Below, one piece after another: positions 1 to 8,439 of a stretch of 64,000 bases of DNA. Position 1 is the first letter of the stretch; every line of letters starts with the position of its first letter. The notes beneath the pieces are model-generated. The model worked only from the letters and a program-made list of their open reading frames with translations, made no database searches and was not told the DNA's origin. Source of the DNA: Acidimicrobiales bacterium (GTDB taxonomy: Bacteria > Actinomycetota > Acidimicrobiia > Acidimicrobiales > DATDAH01); the NCBI GenBank assembly GCA_016794585.1, contig JAEUJM010000018.1, forward strand, positions 62,001-126,000, in the 5' to 3' direction. Position numbers and translations under genes: made by a program.

Positions 1-441
1 GTACCAGAGCGCCTCGCTGGGGCACACCGAGGCGCACATGGGCGCGTACCCCTCGGACGTCCGGTCGGTGCACATGTCGCACTTCATCATCTGGTCGACC
101 TCGGCCACGTACTTGGGCACGCCGAACGGGCAGGCCAGGACGCAGTTGGAGCAGCCGATGCACCGGGGCTTGAGGGCGGACTGCACGACGCCGCCCTCGG
201 TCTGCTTGATGGCGTCGGCGGGGCACACCTGCGCGCAGGTGGGGTCCTCGCAGTGCATGCACACCATGGGCGCGGTCTGGGTGCTGGCGGCCCGATCGAT
301 GCGCTCGAGGTGGATGAGGGACTGGCCCCGGTGGGTGCCGCACTCCATGCAGGCCGACACACAGGCCTCGCAACCGATGCAGCGGCTCTGGTCGATGACG
401 AACACCGGCGTGTCGTCGACGCCGTACCGCGTGGGCCTCAT
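1..441 (-). CDS. 4Fe-4S ferredoxin-type electron-transfer subunit (partial, runs off left edge)
   Basis: The visible 147 residues hold four cysteine clusters: CxxCxxCxxxC at residues 21-31, CxxCxxxxCxxxC near residue 60-75, another CxxCxxCxxxC, and CxxC...CxxxC near the window edge. This is the layout of the NrfC/DmsB/HybA-type Fe-S subunit, which passes electrons between a membrane quinol oxidase and a molybdenum catalytic subunit through four [4Fe-4S] clusters. The ATG overlaps the TGA of the upstream molybdopterin gene by four bases (ATGA), so the two are translationally coupled. The C-terminus lies outside the window. Family assignment is firm; pairing with the upstream reductase is inferred from the overlap. 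Confidence 0.9.
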   Translation of the reverse strand, partial: MRPTRYGVDDTPVFVIDQSRCIGCEACVSACMECGTHRGQSLIHLERIDRAASTQTAPMVCMHCEDPTCAQVCPADAIKQTEGGVVQSALKPRCIGCSNCVLACPFGVPKYVAEVDQMMKCDMCTDRTSEGYAPMCASVCPSEALWY

Positions 442-2669
442 GCGGATCCCTCGTGCAGGTCGAAGTCGCGCTGGTCGGTCGTGGGGGCTCCCTCGCCGGC
501 CCGCTCGATGCGTACCGCCGCCACCTTGAACTCGGGCATCTTCGAGCGAGGGTCGACGGCGCGGATGGTGAGCTGGTTGGCGGCCTTGGCGCCGGGCCAG
601 TGGTAGGGGATGAACACCGTGTCGGGCCGGATGGTGGTGACCACGTGGGCGGGCAGCGTGATGGTGCCGCGACGGGAGGTGACGGTGACCTGGTCGCCGT
701 CGCCGATCCCGAGCCGCTCGGCCAGTCGGGGGTGCATCTCGCACAAGGGCTCCGGGTACTGCGCCACCAGGCCGGCGATGCGCCGGGTCTGGGTGCCGGA
801 CAGGTACTGGCTGACCACCCGCCCGGTCGTCAGCCACACGGGGTAGTCGTCATCGACGACCTCGGCGGACTCCCGGAAGGGCACCGCATGGAAGCGGGCC
901 TTGCCGTCGGGGTGCGAGAACCGGCCCCCCTCGTGCAAGCGGGGGGTGCCGGGGTGCCCGACCTCGGGGACGGGCCAGAAGAGGCCCTTCTCGGCCTCGA
1001 TGCGCTCCCAGGTGGCGCCGGTGTAGTCGGCGGTACCGCCCGAGGACGCCCGGCACAGCTCCTCGAAGATCTGGTGGGTGTCGTCGTACTGGAAGTGCTC
1101 GCCCCGGCCGAGCCGCTCGGCGATCTCGAGGAGGATCTGCCAGTCCAGTCGGGCCTCGCCGGGTGGCTCCACAGCGGCGTTGATCTTGATGATGCGCCCC
1201 TCGCCGCTGGTGGAGGTGCCCTCGTCCTCCTCGTGCAGCGAGCCGGGCAGCACCACGTCGGCGTGCTGGCCCGACTCGGACAGGAAGAAGTCGATGACCG
1301 CGTAGAACTCCAGCTTGTCGAGGGCTTCGGCGGTGAAGTTCGAGTCCGGCGCCGACACCAGCGGGTTGAAGCAGATCGACAGCAGGCCCTTGATGCTGCC
1401 TTCGTGGATGGCTTCGATGATCGCTTCGGCGGGCAGGCCCTTGCCCGGGATCTCGGACTCGTCGCACTCCCACACCTTCGCCACCGCAGCACGGTGGTCG
1501 GGGTTGGAGATGTCGCGGTTGCCGGGCAGCTGATCGCACTTGTGGCCGTGCTCTCGCCCGCCCTGGCCGTTGCCCTGGCCGGTGATGGTGGACACGCCGC
1601 AGCCGGGCTTGCCGAACTTGCCGGTGGCGAGGCCCAGGTTGATGGCGGCCAGCACGTTGTCGACGCCTTTGGACTGCTGCTCGATGCCCCGGGCGTGCAG
1701 CATCATCCCGGTCGCCGACGTGCCCCATAGCTCGGCCGCCTCCTCGATGCGGGCCGCGGGCACCCCGGTGATCTCGGCCGCCCATGCCGGCGTCATGTCG
1801 GCGGCCGCAGCGGCGGCTTCGTCGAAGTCCACGGTGTGGGCGTCGATGAAGTCGTGGTCGAGCCAGTCGTTGCGGATCAACGTGTGCAGCACGGCACCGA
1901 ACAGGGCAGAGTCGCTGCCGGGTCGGACAGGCAGGAACAGGTCGGCGGTGCGGGCGAGGGGCACCACCCGGGGGTCCTGCACGATGAGCTTGGCGCCGCG
2001 GTCGCGGGCCCGCCAGATGTAGCTGGTGGTGATGGGGAACGTCTCGGCGATGTTCGAGCCCGCCACCCAGACGACGTCGGCCAGCGGGATGTCGCTCCAC
2101 GGGTTGGGCGCGCGGTCGATGCCGAGGGCCAGCTTGTTGCCCACGCCGGCCGACACCATGCAGAAGCGGCCGTTGTAGTCGAGGTTCGCGGTGTGCAGCG
2201 CCAACCGGGCGAACTTGCCGATCAGGTAGCTCTTCTCGTTGGTCAGGGACACCCCTGACAACATGGCGAAGGCGTCGTCGCCGTACTCCTCCTGGATGCG
2301 CTGGATCTCGCTGACCACCCGGCCCAGCGCCTGGTCCCAGCTGATCTCCCGGAAGCCTCCGGGTGCCGACGGGTCGCGCTCCATGGGGTGCAGCAGGCGA
2401 TCGGGGTGGCTGCCCTGGAGGTAGCGCTTGACGCCCTTGGGGCACAGCTTTCCCTCGTTGAACGGGAAGTCGTACCAGGGCTCGAAGCCCACGACCTCGT
2501 TGTCGTGCACCTTCAGCTTGATGCCGCACTGCTGGCCGCAGAAGCAGCAGTGGGTCTCGACGACGCGGTCGATCTCGAGCCCGGCGTCCCAGCCGCCGGG
2601 CGGGGCCTCGTTGAGATGCGGTCCGAAGCGGGCGATGAGCTCATCGTCGCTGAGCGGTGGTCGTGCCAT
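438..2669 (-). CDS. NasA/NarB-type molybdopterin oxidoreductase (probable nitrate reductase catalytic subunit)
   Basis: 743 residues. An N-terminal [4Fe-4S] motif (CCFCGQQC at 41-48 plus LCPKG with Cys 76) precedes the molybdopterin domain. The segment NGRFCM puts Cys 170 where NarB/NasA proteins carry their molybdenum ligand. The central TGQGN...GGRE and [10 protein letters not shown] stretches and the C-terminal dinucleotide-binding domain ending [12 protein letters not shown] match the assimilatory nitrate reductase/formate dehydrogenase branch. No twin-arginine signal is seen, so it should be cytoplasmic. The start shares its A with the stop of the upstream membrane gene (TGATG); a longer reading frame upstream is rejected for that reason. 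Nitrate as substrate is inferred from similarity and context; formate or another oxyanion is possible. Confidence 0.83.
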   Translation of the reverse strand: MARPPLSDDELIARFGPHLNEAPPGGWDAGLEIDRVVETHCCFCGQQCGIKLKVHDNEVVGFEPWYDFPFNEGKLCPKGVKRYLQGSHPDRLLHPMERDPSAPGGFREISWDQALGRVVSEIQRIQEEYGDDAFAMLSGVSLTNEKSYLIGKFARLALHTANLDYNGRFCMVSAGVGNKLALGIDRAPNPWSDIPLADVVWVAGSNIAETFPITTSYIWRARDRGAKLIVQDPRVVPLARTADLFLPVRPGSDSALFGAVLHTLIRNDWLDHDFIDAHTVDFDEAAAAAADMTPAWAAEITGVPAARIEEAAELWGTSATGMMLHARGIEQQSKGVDNVLAAINLGLATGKFGKPGCGVSTITGQGNGQGGREHGHKCDQLPGNRDISNPDHRAAVAKVWECDESEIPGKGLPAEAIIEAIHEGSIKGLLSICFNPLVSAPDSNFTAEALDKLEFYAVIDFFLSESGQHADVVLPGSLHEEDEGTSTSGEGRIIKINAAVEPPGEARLDWQILLEIAERLGRGEHFQYDDTHQIFEELCRASSGGTADYTGATWERIEAEKGLFWPVPEVGHPGTPRLHEGGRFSHPDGKARFHAVPFRESAEVVDDDYPVWLTTGRVVSQYLSGTQTRRIAGLVAQYPEPLCEMHPRLAERLGIGDGDQVTVTSRRGTITLPAHVVTTIRPDTVFIPYHWPGAKAANQLTIRAVDPRSKMPEFKVAAVRIERAGEGAPTTDQRDFDLHEGSA

Positions 2670-3715
2670 CAGCCGAATCCTCCGACCCGGGCGGACTGGG
2701 CCAGGGTGACGCCGGCCCGCCGGCACCGGGGACACGTGTCCTGGTAGTTGTCCCCGTCCTCCGGGCTGTCGTCGACGCCGTAGTCGAAGCCCACCTGCGG
2801 TAGCACCGCTTTCAGGTCCGTCATCTGCTGGGCACTGGCGAACCCCTCACCGCATCGCCGACACGTCGCCGGCGGACCCTCGGCGTTGGCTTGCTTGTAG
2901 TATGCCACCCCCAGGTTCCCGGGGCGCTGGAAGATGTGGAACAGCTTGCCGAAGGGCAGGTACATGAGGCCCAGGATCACGGTCAGCGCGTGCACGGTGT
3001 TGAGGGCCGAGTAGTAGCGACCCTCCAGCCACACGCTGGACACGGTGAGGAACAGGCCCGTCACCGACACCGCGAAGAGGCCCGCCAGGGCCAGGAAGTC
3101 GTTGCTGCGCTCGACCGCGAGGGCGCCCGGGTCGTGCAGGCGCCGGCGCAGGAAGATGAACACCCCGGCCAGCACCAGCACCGCGGCGATGTCGAGGGCG
3201 TGGAAGATCAGCCAGCCGATGATGCTCTGGGCGTCGAAGCGCAGCGTTCCCACCCGAGACAGGTACACCTGGTAGCGGTCGGCCTCCTGGCCGACGCTCT
3301 CGAAGTGCAACAGGCCGAGCGTCAACGGGAAGGTGACCAGCGCGGCGAGGATGCACCCCCAGAAGACGAACTGGTGGGCCATCCACCGCGAGACCGAGCG
3401 ACGGCGGATGAACCCCTGGGTGACCAGCTGGGTGGTGACCAGCGCCGGGAGCTCGGCCACGTTGCGGCCCTTCCGGGCGCGGAACGCCTCCCACCCCCGG
3501 CGGTTCAACATGGCGGTGGGCGGGCGCCGCAGCCACACGAGGTACCGGTAGGTGATGCCGAACACGGCGAACACGGTGCCGAACAGGTAGCCGACGAGAG
3601 CGGCGTCGAACCACACGAGGCCGTCGCTCCCGATGAAGGTAAGGGCGAGCACGACGGCGACGCCGACCAGCCCCCAGGCGACGCCCCGACGATCCAGTGT
3701 TGCCTGTCGGCTCAT
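2669..3715 (-). CDS. NarI/HdrE-like b-type cytochrome membrane protein with C-terminal CxxC pairs
   Basis: 348 residues with about six hydrophobic segments. Histidines suited to haem b ligation appear in [26 protein letters not shown] and GKLFHIF. The C-terminal cytosolic tail has two CxxC pairs (CRRC and CPRC) that could hold a metal ribbon. It probably transfers electrons from the quinone pool to the Fe-S and molybdenum subunits encoded just downstream. The start at MSRQATLD is chosen because GAGGAG lies about six bases upstream; a longer start (MSDRGVAM) would place that ribosome site inside the gene. The next gene begins on its stop codon. Assignment to the NarI-like family is by pattern of segments and histidines, so substrate is unknown. 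Confidence 0.75.
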   Translation of the reverse strand: MSRQATLDRRGVAWGLVGVAVVLALTFIGSDGLVWFDAALVGYLFGTVFAVFGITYRYLVWLRRPPTAMLNRRGWEAFRARKGRNVAELPALVTTQLVTQGFIRRRSVSRWMAHQFVFWGCILAALVTFPLTLGLLHFESVGQEADRYQVYLSRVGTLRFDAQSIIGWLIFHALDIAAVLVLAGVFIFLRRRLHDPGALAVERSNDFLALAGLFAVSVTGLFLTVSSVWLEGRYYSALNTVHALTVILGLMYLPFGKLFHIFQRPGNLGVAYYKQANAEGPPATCRRCGEGFASAQQMTDLKAVLPQVGFDYGVDDSPEDGDNYQDTCPRCRRAGVTLAQSARVGGFG

Positions 3716-3737
3716 GGCCACTCCTCGATCCGACACC

Positions 3738-4262
3738 CTAGGACCGGACTCGAGTCGGTGCTGGCGAGCCGACCGTCGCCACCACGGTCACCGCGATGGG
3801 GACGCTGCCTGCGGCACTGACGCCATCCATCAGCCGCTCCAGGGCGTTGGCCATCTTGCGGGCCTTGCCCTTGGCGATGTCGGCGGTGGGGCCGACGAAC
3901 CAGTCGTCCACGGTGTCCTCGAACAGCGCCAGCCAGCGCTGGTAGTGCTCGGGACGGAACGGCGTGTCGGCCTGGAGTGGTCGGTGGGCCTGGAGGGGGT
4001 TGCCCTCGTAGCCGCGCTCACCGAAGAGCTGGCCGGCCCAGAAGTCGACGAGCTTGGGGATGTGGTCCGCCCAGTCGACCTGCGCCGCCTCGAACACGGG
4101 GCCCAGCAGGTCGTCGGTGGCGGCCTGTCGGTAGAAGGACCGCACCAGCACCTCCAGGTCGGACCGGTCGGTCAGGTCCCTCGAGGGCGGCTCGTCCTCG
4201 CCGAGGACGTGGGCCCAGCAGGCCGGGTCGCCGCCCTGCTCGCCGCGCCGATCGTCGGTCAC
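3738..4262 (-). CDS. group III truncated haemoglobin
   Basis: 174 residues. It contains the group III globin pattern: FYRQAATDDLLGPVF in the B/C region, WADHIPKLVDFWAGQL in helix E, and FRPEHYQRWLALFEDTVDD with the proximal histidine in EHYQRW. Such globins bind oxygen and NO and are linked to nitrosative stress in other bacteria. It begins with GTG overlapping the stop of ric by four bases (GTGA) and ends 22 bases before the membrane subunit, so it belongs to the ric-to-nitrate-reductase operon. The C-terminal 25 residues after MDGVSAAG look unstructured and are not part of the globin fold. Confidence 0.87.
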   Translation of the reverse strand: MTDDRRGEQGGDPACWAHVLGEDEPPSRDLTDRSDLEVLVRSFYRQAATDDLLGPVFEAAQVDWADHIPKLVDFWAGQLFGERGYEGNPLQAHRPLQADTPFRPEHYQRWLALFEDTVDDWFVGPTADIAKGKARKMANALERLMDGVSAAGSVPIAVTVVATVGSPAPTRVRS

Positions 4263-4978
4263 GGGCGGGCCGCTGCTCCGTGCTCGAGCTCGATCACCGC
4301 CGGGAACAGCACGTTGTTCTCCTTGTGCACGTGGAGGTGGGTGTCGGCCTCCAGCTCGGCGAGCCCCTCGTAGAGCGCCCGGTAGCTGGCGCAGCCGTCG
4401 TCGGGGACCTCGTACCCGTTCGTGAGCCGGCGCAGTTCGGCGAGCAGCTCGCCGGCGCGGTCGTGCTCCATCATCATCACGCGGATCGGTCCCATCTCGA
4501 GCGACCCGCAGTGGGGCGCCGCGGCGCCGGCCGACGCCACGATCTCCCTGATGAGCGGGAACAGCACGTTCTCCTCCTTCATGAGGTGGGGCTCGAGGTC
4601 GGCGCGGAGCTCGGCGTACGTCGTCTGCACCTCGACGAGCTCCGGATGGCGTTCGCCGTGCACCGACGCCACCTTGTCGGCCAGCGCGGTCAGCCGGCCG
4701 AACTCGGTGTGCAGGTAGGCGTGGTGGGTCGCTTCGAGGTGGTCGACCAGCTCGGCCGGCGCCATCGAGGCCCAGTCGGGGCCGTCCTGAGGTGTGGCAG
4801 CAGTCAGCGCATCGACGACGACGGCCGGGTCCACGCCGGCCTCGGAGCAGGCTTCAGCCAAGGTGCGTCGGCCGCCACAGCAGTAGTCGAGCCCGTGACC
4901 CTCCAGCAGCCGCGCCGAGCGGGGATCGGCGGTGACGAGCTCGGCGAGCGTGCGGTCGGTGGTCGGGGCGGTGGTCAT
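4259..4978 (-). CDS. ric: iron-sulfur cluster repair di-iron protein (RIC; YtfE/ScdA family)
   Basis: 239 residues in two domains. The N-terminal DUF542 domain carries the signature GLDYCCGG, and the C-terminal hemerythrin-like domain carries the expected His/Glu ligands in HLMKEENVLFP, MMMEHDRAGELL and HLHVHKENNVLFP. RIC proteins repair Fe-S clusters damaged by NO and oxidants. The start MTTAPTTD is set by AAGGAG eight bases upstream; an earlier in-frame ATG (MKEPTM) would overlap that site. It is the first gene of a five-gene leftward operon with the globin and the molybdenum reductase. Upstream lies a long hairpin (5003-5041). Confidence 0.92.
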   Translation of the reverse strand: MTTAPTTDRTLAELVTADPRSARLLEGHGLDYCCGGRRTLAEACSEAGVDPAVVVDALTAATPQDGPDWASMAPAELVDHLEATHHAYLHTEFGRLTALADKVASVHGERHPELVEVQTTYAELRADLEPHLMKEENVLFPLIREIVASAGAAAPHCGSLEMGPIRVMMMEHDRAGELLAELRRLTNGYEVPDDGCASYRALYEGLAELEADTHLHVHKENNVLFPAVIELEHGAAARP

Positions 4979-5002
4979 GGTGGGCTCCTTCATCGGTGCA
5001 CG

Positions 5003-5041
5003 GGTATCACGGGCGCCCGCGAAGCGGGCGGGGGTGATGCC
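5003..5041 (-). terminator. long two-part hairpin between the ywiC-like gene and ric
   Basis: Outer arms GGTATCAC and GTGATGCC (one T-G pair) and inner arms CGCCCGC and GCGGGCG enclose a GAA loop, with a symmetric GGG/GGG internal loop. It follows the stop of the YwiC-like gene by about 45 bases and precedes ric by 24. It may end the Rrf2-ywiC transcript, or act as a leader structure for ric. There is no U-run. Confidence 0.5.
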
Positions 5042-5084
5042 AGGACGACTGGCTGGGCGGGGTGGCGAGAGGCCGGCGTGTTGC

Positions 5085-5981
5085 TCATGCGAGGAACGTG
5101 CCGACCGCGGTGATCAGCACCAGGGCGAGGCCGAGCGCGAGCTGGCGCAGGCCGACGACCTTGGGGGCGGGTGTGGGACGTCGGGCGCTCACTCGCTGGA
5201 TCACCACGATGGCGGCGATGGCGAGGGCGCCGGCGAGCAGAGAGGGGTCGAGCGCCACCGCGACGGCGGCGAAGGCGAGGGCGGCGAGGTCACCGGCGGT
5301 GGTGGTCGCGGAGGAGACAGCGCGGCCGTGGAGCGAGGAGATCTGGGCCCGGACCTGCGGGATGGAGGTGGCCCCGCGGGCGCCGAGCACGAGCCAGAGC
5401 CCGAACGCGAGCGGCAGCGGTGCGCCGCCGGCGATGGCGATGGCGGTGGCGGCGGCGCTCACGCCGATGGCGCCGGCGAGCTCGGGCACCAGGCGTCGCC
5501 CTCGTGAACGGACCTCGTACCAGGCTTCGACGGCCACCAGAGGTGCGGCCGCGACCACGGGCATCCAGAGGCGCGGCCCGGCGAGGGCCGTCGCCAGCAC
5601 CGCGAGGCCGACGAGCACGACGGACTCGACGACGGCGATCCGGGTGGCCAGGGCGGTGCGTTCGAGGCGCCGGCCGCGCCGCCGGTCGATCAGGGCCAGC
5701 TTCAGCGGGGTGCGCACGAGGAAGGCGAGGAAGGTGGCGGTCGCCAGGGCGGCACCGGCGATGCTGGGGGCGACGAGCAGCCCGAGCAGGCAGGGTTCGA
5801 GCGTCAGGCCCCACCCGCCGTGCTCGGCGGGGAGGGCGACCGCCTTCCACGGGCGTCGCCCCGACGCCGACCCGGCCGGCGCGGGTGACCGTTCCGCTCC
5901 GGCTGGGTCGGTCGCCGTGGAGCGAGGGGTGTCGGCGACCGCACGCTGCGCCGCGCCGGTCGCGCGGGCCGGGGCGGTCAC
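5085..5981 (-). CDS. YwiC-like integral membrane protein
   Basis: 298 residues. After a polar Ala/Pro-rich N-terminus the motif LPAEHGGWGLTLEP marks the YwiC-like family (PF14256), followed by about eight hydrophobic segments. Family members are of unknown biochemical function; Bacillus ywiC lies near the nitrate respiration genes (narK-fnr-nar), which matches the setting here. The GTG start at 5981 overlaps the Rrf2 stop (GTGA) and is preferred over a longer start that would lie inside the regulator. It is therefore coupled to the Rrf2 regulator gene. Confidence 0.8.
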   Translation of the reverse strand: MTAPARATGAAQRAVADTPRSTATDPAGAERSPAPAGSASGRRPWKAVALPAEHGGWGLTLEPCLLGLLVAPSIAGAALATATFLAFLVRTPLKLALIDRRRGRRLERTALATRIAVVESVVLVGLAVLATALAGPRLWMPVVAAAPLVAVEAWYEVRSRGRRLVPELAGAIGVSAAATAIAIAGGAPLPLAFGLWLVLGARGATSIPQVRAQISSLHGRAVSSATTTAGDLAALAFAAVAVALDPSLLAGALAIAAIVVIQRVSARRPTPAPKVVGLRQLALGLALVLITAVGTFLA

Positions 5982-6388
5982 TTCCGGCTCCGTGTCCGGA
6001 GGCCGGCGAGCGGGGTGTCGGCGAGGCGTCCGAGCAGGTCGCTCCGGGCGTGCACCCATGGCTGGTGCAAGGCGCAGGGGCCTTCGGTGGCGCAGGGGCG
6101 ATCCTCGAGGACGCAGCGCCCGTTGTCGGTCGGGCCTTCGACGGCCTCGATGACGTCGAGGACGCTGACGTCGGACAGGTCGGCCGTCAGCCGGTAGCCG
6201 CCGGCCGGTCCGGGGTCGGAGCGGACCCAGCCCTTCGCCACGAGCGGGGACATGGCCTGCGACAGGAATCCAGGCGTGGTGCCCACGGTCTCGGCCAGCG
6301 CCGACGCCTTCGTGCGCTCGTCGGTGCCCCGCAAGGCGAGGAGTGCCCGGGTGGCGAGGTCGGTGCGCCGCGTGATCTCCAGTCGCAT
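5978..6388 (-). CDS. Rrf2-family transcriptional regulator (NsrR/IscR-like, Fe-S cysteines present)
   Basis: 136 residues: an N-terminal winged helix (ATRALLAL..., recognition region TTPGFLSQAMSPL, wing GPAGGYRL) and three cysteines at 92, 99 and 105 (spacing x6, x5), the place where NsrR and IscR hold an Fe-S cluster. The spacing is one residue longer than the usual x4-5/x5. The neighbouring ric and globin genes favour an NO-sensing NsrR role, but NsrR, IscR and RsrR cannot be told apart from sequence alone. Its ATG sits inside a perfect palindrome (6388-6400), which suggests autoregulation and perhaps a leaderless transcript. Confidence 0.87.
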   Translation of the reverse strand: MRLEITRRTDLATRALLALRGTDERTKASALAETVGTTPGFLSQAMSPLVAKGWVRSDPGPAGGYRLTADLSDVSVLDVIEAVEGPTDNGRCVLEDRPCATEGPCALHQPWVHARSDLLGRLADTPLAGLRTRSRK

Positions 6389-6400
6389 AGTCTCAGACTA
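6388..6400. promoter_or_regulatory. operator-like palindrome TAGTC-TCA-GACTA at the Rrf2 gene start
   Basis: TAGTCTCAGACTA is an inverted repeat with 5-base arms and a 3-base centre; it covers the first base of the regulator's ATG. On the gene's strand the distal half reads TAGTCT, a plausible -10 element (TAnnnT) placed for transcription to begin at the ATG. A near copy lies upstream of nirK at 62274-62286. Confidence 0.65.
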
Positions 6401-6537
6401 AACGATTGGCCGCCGGTACCCCAGGGTCCTTGGTCCCGTCTCCTCGGACCCGGTGCCGGTCCCCGGGTCGGCTGCTCCGACTGCCCGCTCATACCCGGGA
6501 GGGTATTGGACGACCGAGGGTGGCCTACCATGCGCCC

Positions 6538-7008
6538 ATGTACTCGAGGCTCGTCAACCGGTTCTCGGCCACGCGGGCGGGGTCGTGGCTGGTCAAGCAC
6601 TGGGCCGCGAAGGTCGACCCCAAGATCTTCAAGCTCACGAACGGCCGGTTCACCAGCACCGGCAAGCCGACGTTGCCGATGCTCGCAGTGACCGTGATCG
6701 GGCGGAAGTCGGGTGAACCCCGCACCGTGCAGCTGGCCTACCACCGCGATGGCGACGACTACCTCGTGGTGGCGAGCGCGATGGGCCAGGAGCGTCACCC
6801 GGCCTGGCGCTACAACCTCGAGGCCAACCCCGACGTCGAGGTGCAGGTGACGGGTCGTGCGTTCCCTGCCCGCGCCACGGTGCTCAGCGACGAGGAGAAG
6901 GAGCGGCTCTGGCCGGCCATCGCCGAGACCATCCCGCAGATGCACACCTACGTCGAGCGGACCGACCGCAACATCCGGGTCTTCCGCCTCACCGAGACCG
7001 GAGCGTGA
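6538..7008 (+). CDS. F420-dependent nitroreductase family (DDN-like) oxidoreductase
   Basis: 156 residues with the deazaflavin-dependent nitroreductase pattern: VIGRKSGEPRTVQLAY, then YLVVASAMGQERHPAWRYNLEANPDV in the split-barrel fold. These proteins bind cofactor F420 or sometimes FMN and reduce diverse compounds; the physiological substrate is not predictable. The ATG at 6538 gives a protein starting MYSRLVNRF, as in homologues. It lies divergent from the Rrf2 regulator and four bases ahead of ppk2, so the two may be cotranscribed. Confidence 0.85.
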   Translation: MYSRLVNRFSATRAGSWLVKHWAAKVDPKIFKLTNGRFTSTGKPTLPMLAVTVIGRKSGEPRTVQLAYHRDGDDYLVVASAMGQERHPAWRYNLEANPDVEVQVTGRAFPARATVLSDEEKERLWPAIAETIPQMHTYVERTDRNIRVFRLTETGA

Positions 7009-7012
7009 CGCG

Positions 7013-7861
7013 GTGACCAAGAAGCACTCGAAGAAGCACGCGAAGCAGCACGACGCCGGCCGGTCCGCGGCGGTTCCCGCCGAGCGGCCGAAGCTCAAGC
7101 GCAAGGAGTACGAACGGGAGCTGCGCCGCCTCCAGGAAGATCTGGTCCAGGTGCAGCTGTGGGCGGTGCGCACCGGCGCCAAGGTCTGCATCGTGTTCGA
7201 GGGGCGGGACACCGCTGGCAAGGGCGGCGTCATCAAGCGCATCACCGAACGGGTCAGCCCGCGCGTGTTCCGGGTGGTCGCCCTGCCGGCGCCGACCGAG
7301 CGTGAGAAGACCCAGATGTACGTCCAGCGTTATCTGCCCCACTTCCCCGCGGCGGGCGAGATCGTGATCTTCGACCGCAGCTGGTACAACCGCGCCGGCG
7401 TGGAGCGGGTCATGGGCTTCTGCTCGGAGCACGACGTGCGCCACTTCCTCGAGATGGCGCCCGGGGTCGAGAAGGCCATGGTCGACTCGGGGATCATCGT
7501 GCTGAAGTACTGGCTCGACGTCAGCCAGGACGAGCAGACCCGTCGCCTCCACGCTCGTGCCGACGACGGCCGCAAGCTGTGGAAGCTGTCGCCGATGGAC
7601 CTGAAGTCCTATACGCACTGGTACGACTACTCGCGGGCCCGTGACGACATGCTGGCCGCCACGGACACCGCCTGGGCGCCGTGGTTCGTGGTCGACTCCA
7701 ACGACAAGAAGCGTGCGCGCCTGAACGTCATCAGTCACCTGCTCGACCAGATCCCCTACGAGCGGACCCCGCACGAGAAGGTCCGGTTCCCGTCCCGCCA
7801 GAAGCCCGACGGGTACGTCGAGCCCGACCTGCCGCTGCGCCGGGTGCCGGCGCGCTTCTAG
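7013..7861 (+). CDS. ppk2: polyphosphate kinase 2
   Basis: 282 residues. After a Lys/His-rich N-terminus comes the Walker A motif GRDTAGKGG (about 64-72), then the lid region ITERVSPRVFRVVALPAPT and Walker B segment IVIFDRSWYNRAGVERVMGF. All of this is diagnostic of PPK2, which phosphorylates nucleoside diphosphates with polyphosphate. Length and single-domain form point to class I. GTG start, four bases after the F420 gene's stop. The convergent neighbour is a CYTH protein, a fold also tied to inorganic polyphosphates, which hints at a shared phosphate role. Confidence 0.92.
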   Translation: MTKKHSKKHAKQHDAGRSAAVPAERPKLKRKEYERELRRLQEDLVQVQLWAVRTGAKVCIVFEGRDTAGKGGVIKRITERVSPRVFRVVALPAPTEREKTQMYVQRYLPHFPAAGEIVIFDRSWYNRAGVERVMGFCSEHDVRHFLEMAPGVEKAMVDSGIIVLKYWLDVSQDEQTRRLHARADDGRKLWKLSPMDLKSYTHWYDYSRARDDMLAATDTAWAPWFVVDSNDKKRARLNVISHLLDQIPYERTPHEKVRFPSRQKPDGYVEPDLPLRRVPARF

Positions 7862-7880
7862 CGCCGACGCCGACCCGGCC

Positions 7881-7894
7881 CCGGGCCGGCCCGG
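7881..7894. terminator. GC palindrome between convergent genes
   Basis: CCGGGCCGGCCCGG is a perfect 14-base palindrome in the 36-base gap between the ends of ppk2 (+) and the CYTH gene (-). It could serve as a bidirectional terminator, though it is short and lacks a U-run. Confidence 0.3.
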
Positions 7895-7897
7895 TGC

Positions 7898-8392
7898 TCA
7901 GCCCCAGGTGGTGAAGGGCCGCCGGGCGAGCTGGTCGTTGTAGTACCGGTCGTCCTCGGTGACGTCGCGCCCGCACCACGGCCTCGGCGCGAGCAGGCCG
8001 TCGGCGCGGGTCTGTTCGGCCTCGGCGAGCACGAGGCCGTCGTTGGCGCCGTGGAAGACGTCGACCACCCACTCGACGCCGTCGGCCTCGCCGGTGTCGA
8101 GGACGTGGCGGGTCTTGTCGACCACGCGGTCGCCGCACGCCGCGAGCAGCAGGTCGCCCACCTCGGTGGTGACCTCGCATTCCGCCTCGGGCCGGGACGC
8201 GCCGGTGCGGGGGCCCTTCACCGTGAGGACGGCCCGGCCCCCGTCGGGCCAGCACCGGACGCGCACGCTCTGGTCACCGGACTGCTCGAGGTAGCCCTGC
8301 ACCAGGTGCTCGCCGGGCGGGTCTCCGGCGAGCGCGGCGTCGAGGTCGTCCACGAGGTACTTGCGCTCGACTTCGACACCCTGGGAGGCCAC
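7898..8392 (-). CDS. CYTH domain protein (triphosphate tunnel fold)
   Basis: 164 residues. It starts with the ExExK signature of CYTH proteins (VEVERKYLVDD), followed by beta strands rich in alternating charges (VRVRCW, AVLTVKGPRTG, EAECEV, KTRHVL). CYTH enzymes hydrolyse inorganic triphosphate or thiamine triphosphate, or act as class IV cyclases. The start is a GTG; no better one is visible, since the open frame continues into the upstream phosphatase gene. It lies 47 bases downstream of the PAP2 gene on the same strand. Substrate is not determined. Confidence 0.85.
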   Translation of the reverse strand: MASQGVEVERKYLVDDLDAALAGDPPGEHLVQGYLEQSGDQSVRVRCWPDGGRAVLTVKGPRTGASRPEAECEVTTEVGDLLLAACGDRVVDKTRHVLDTGEADGVEWVVDVFHGANDGLVLAEAEQTRADGLLAPRPWCGRDVTEDDRYYNDQLARRPFTTWG

Positions 8393-8439
8393 GACCCCAT
8401 CATCGTGCGCCGGCGCACCGGGCGCACCGCGGGAGCGCT

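Noticed and set aside
2670-2735. Longer N-terminus for the nitrate reductase-like subunit
   Set aside because: It would overlap the membrane subunit by 66 bases; the ATG at 2669 overlapping its stop is the usual coupled arrangement.
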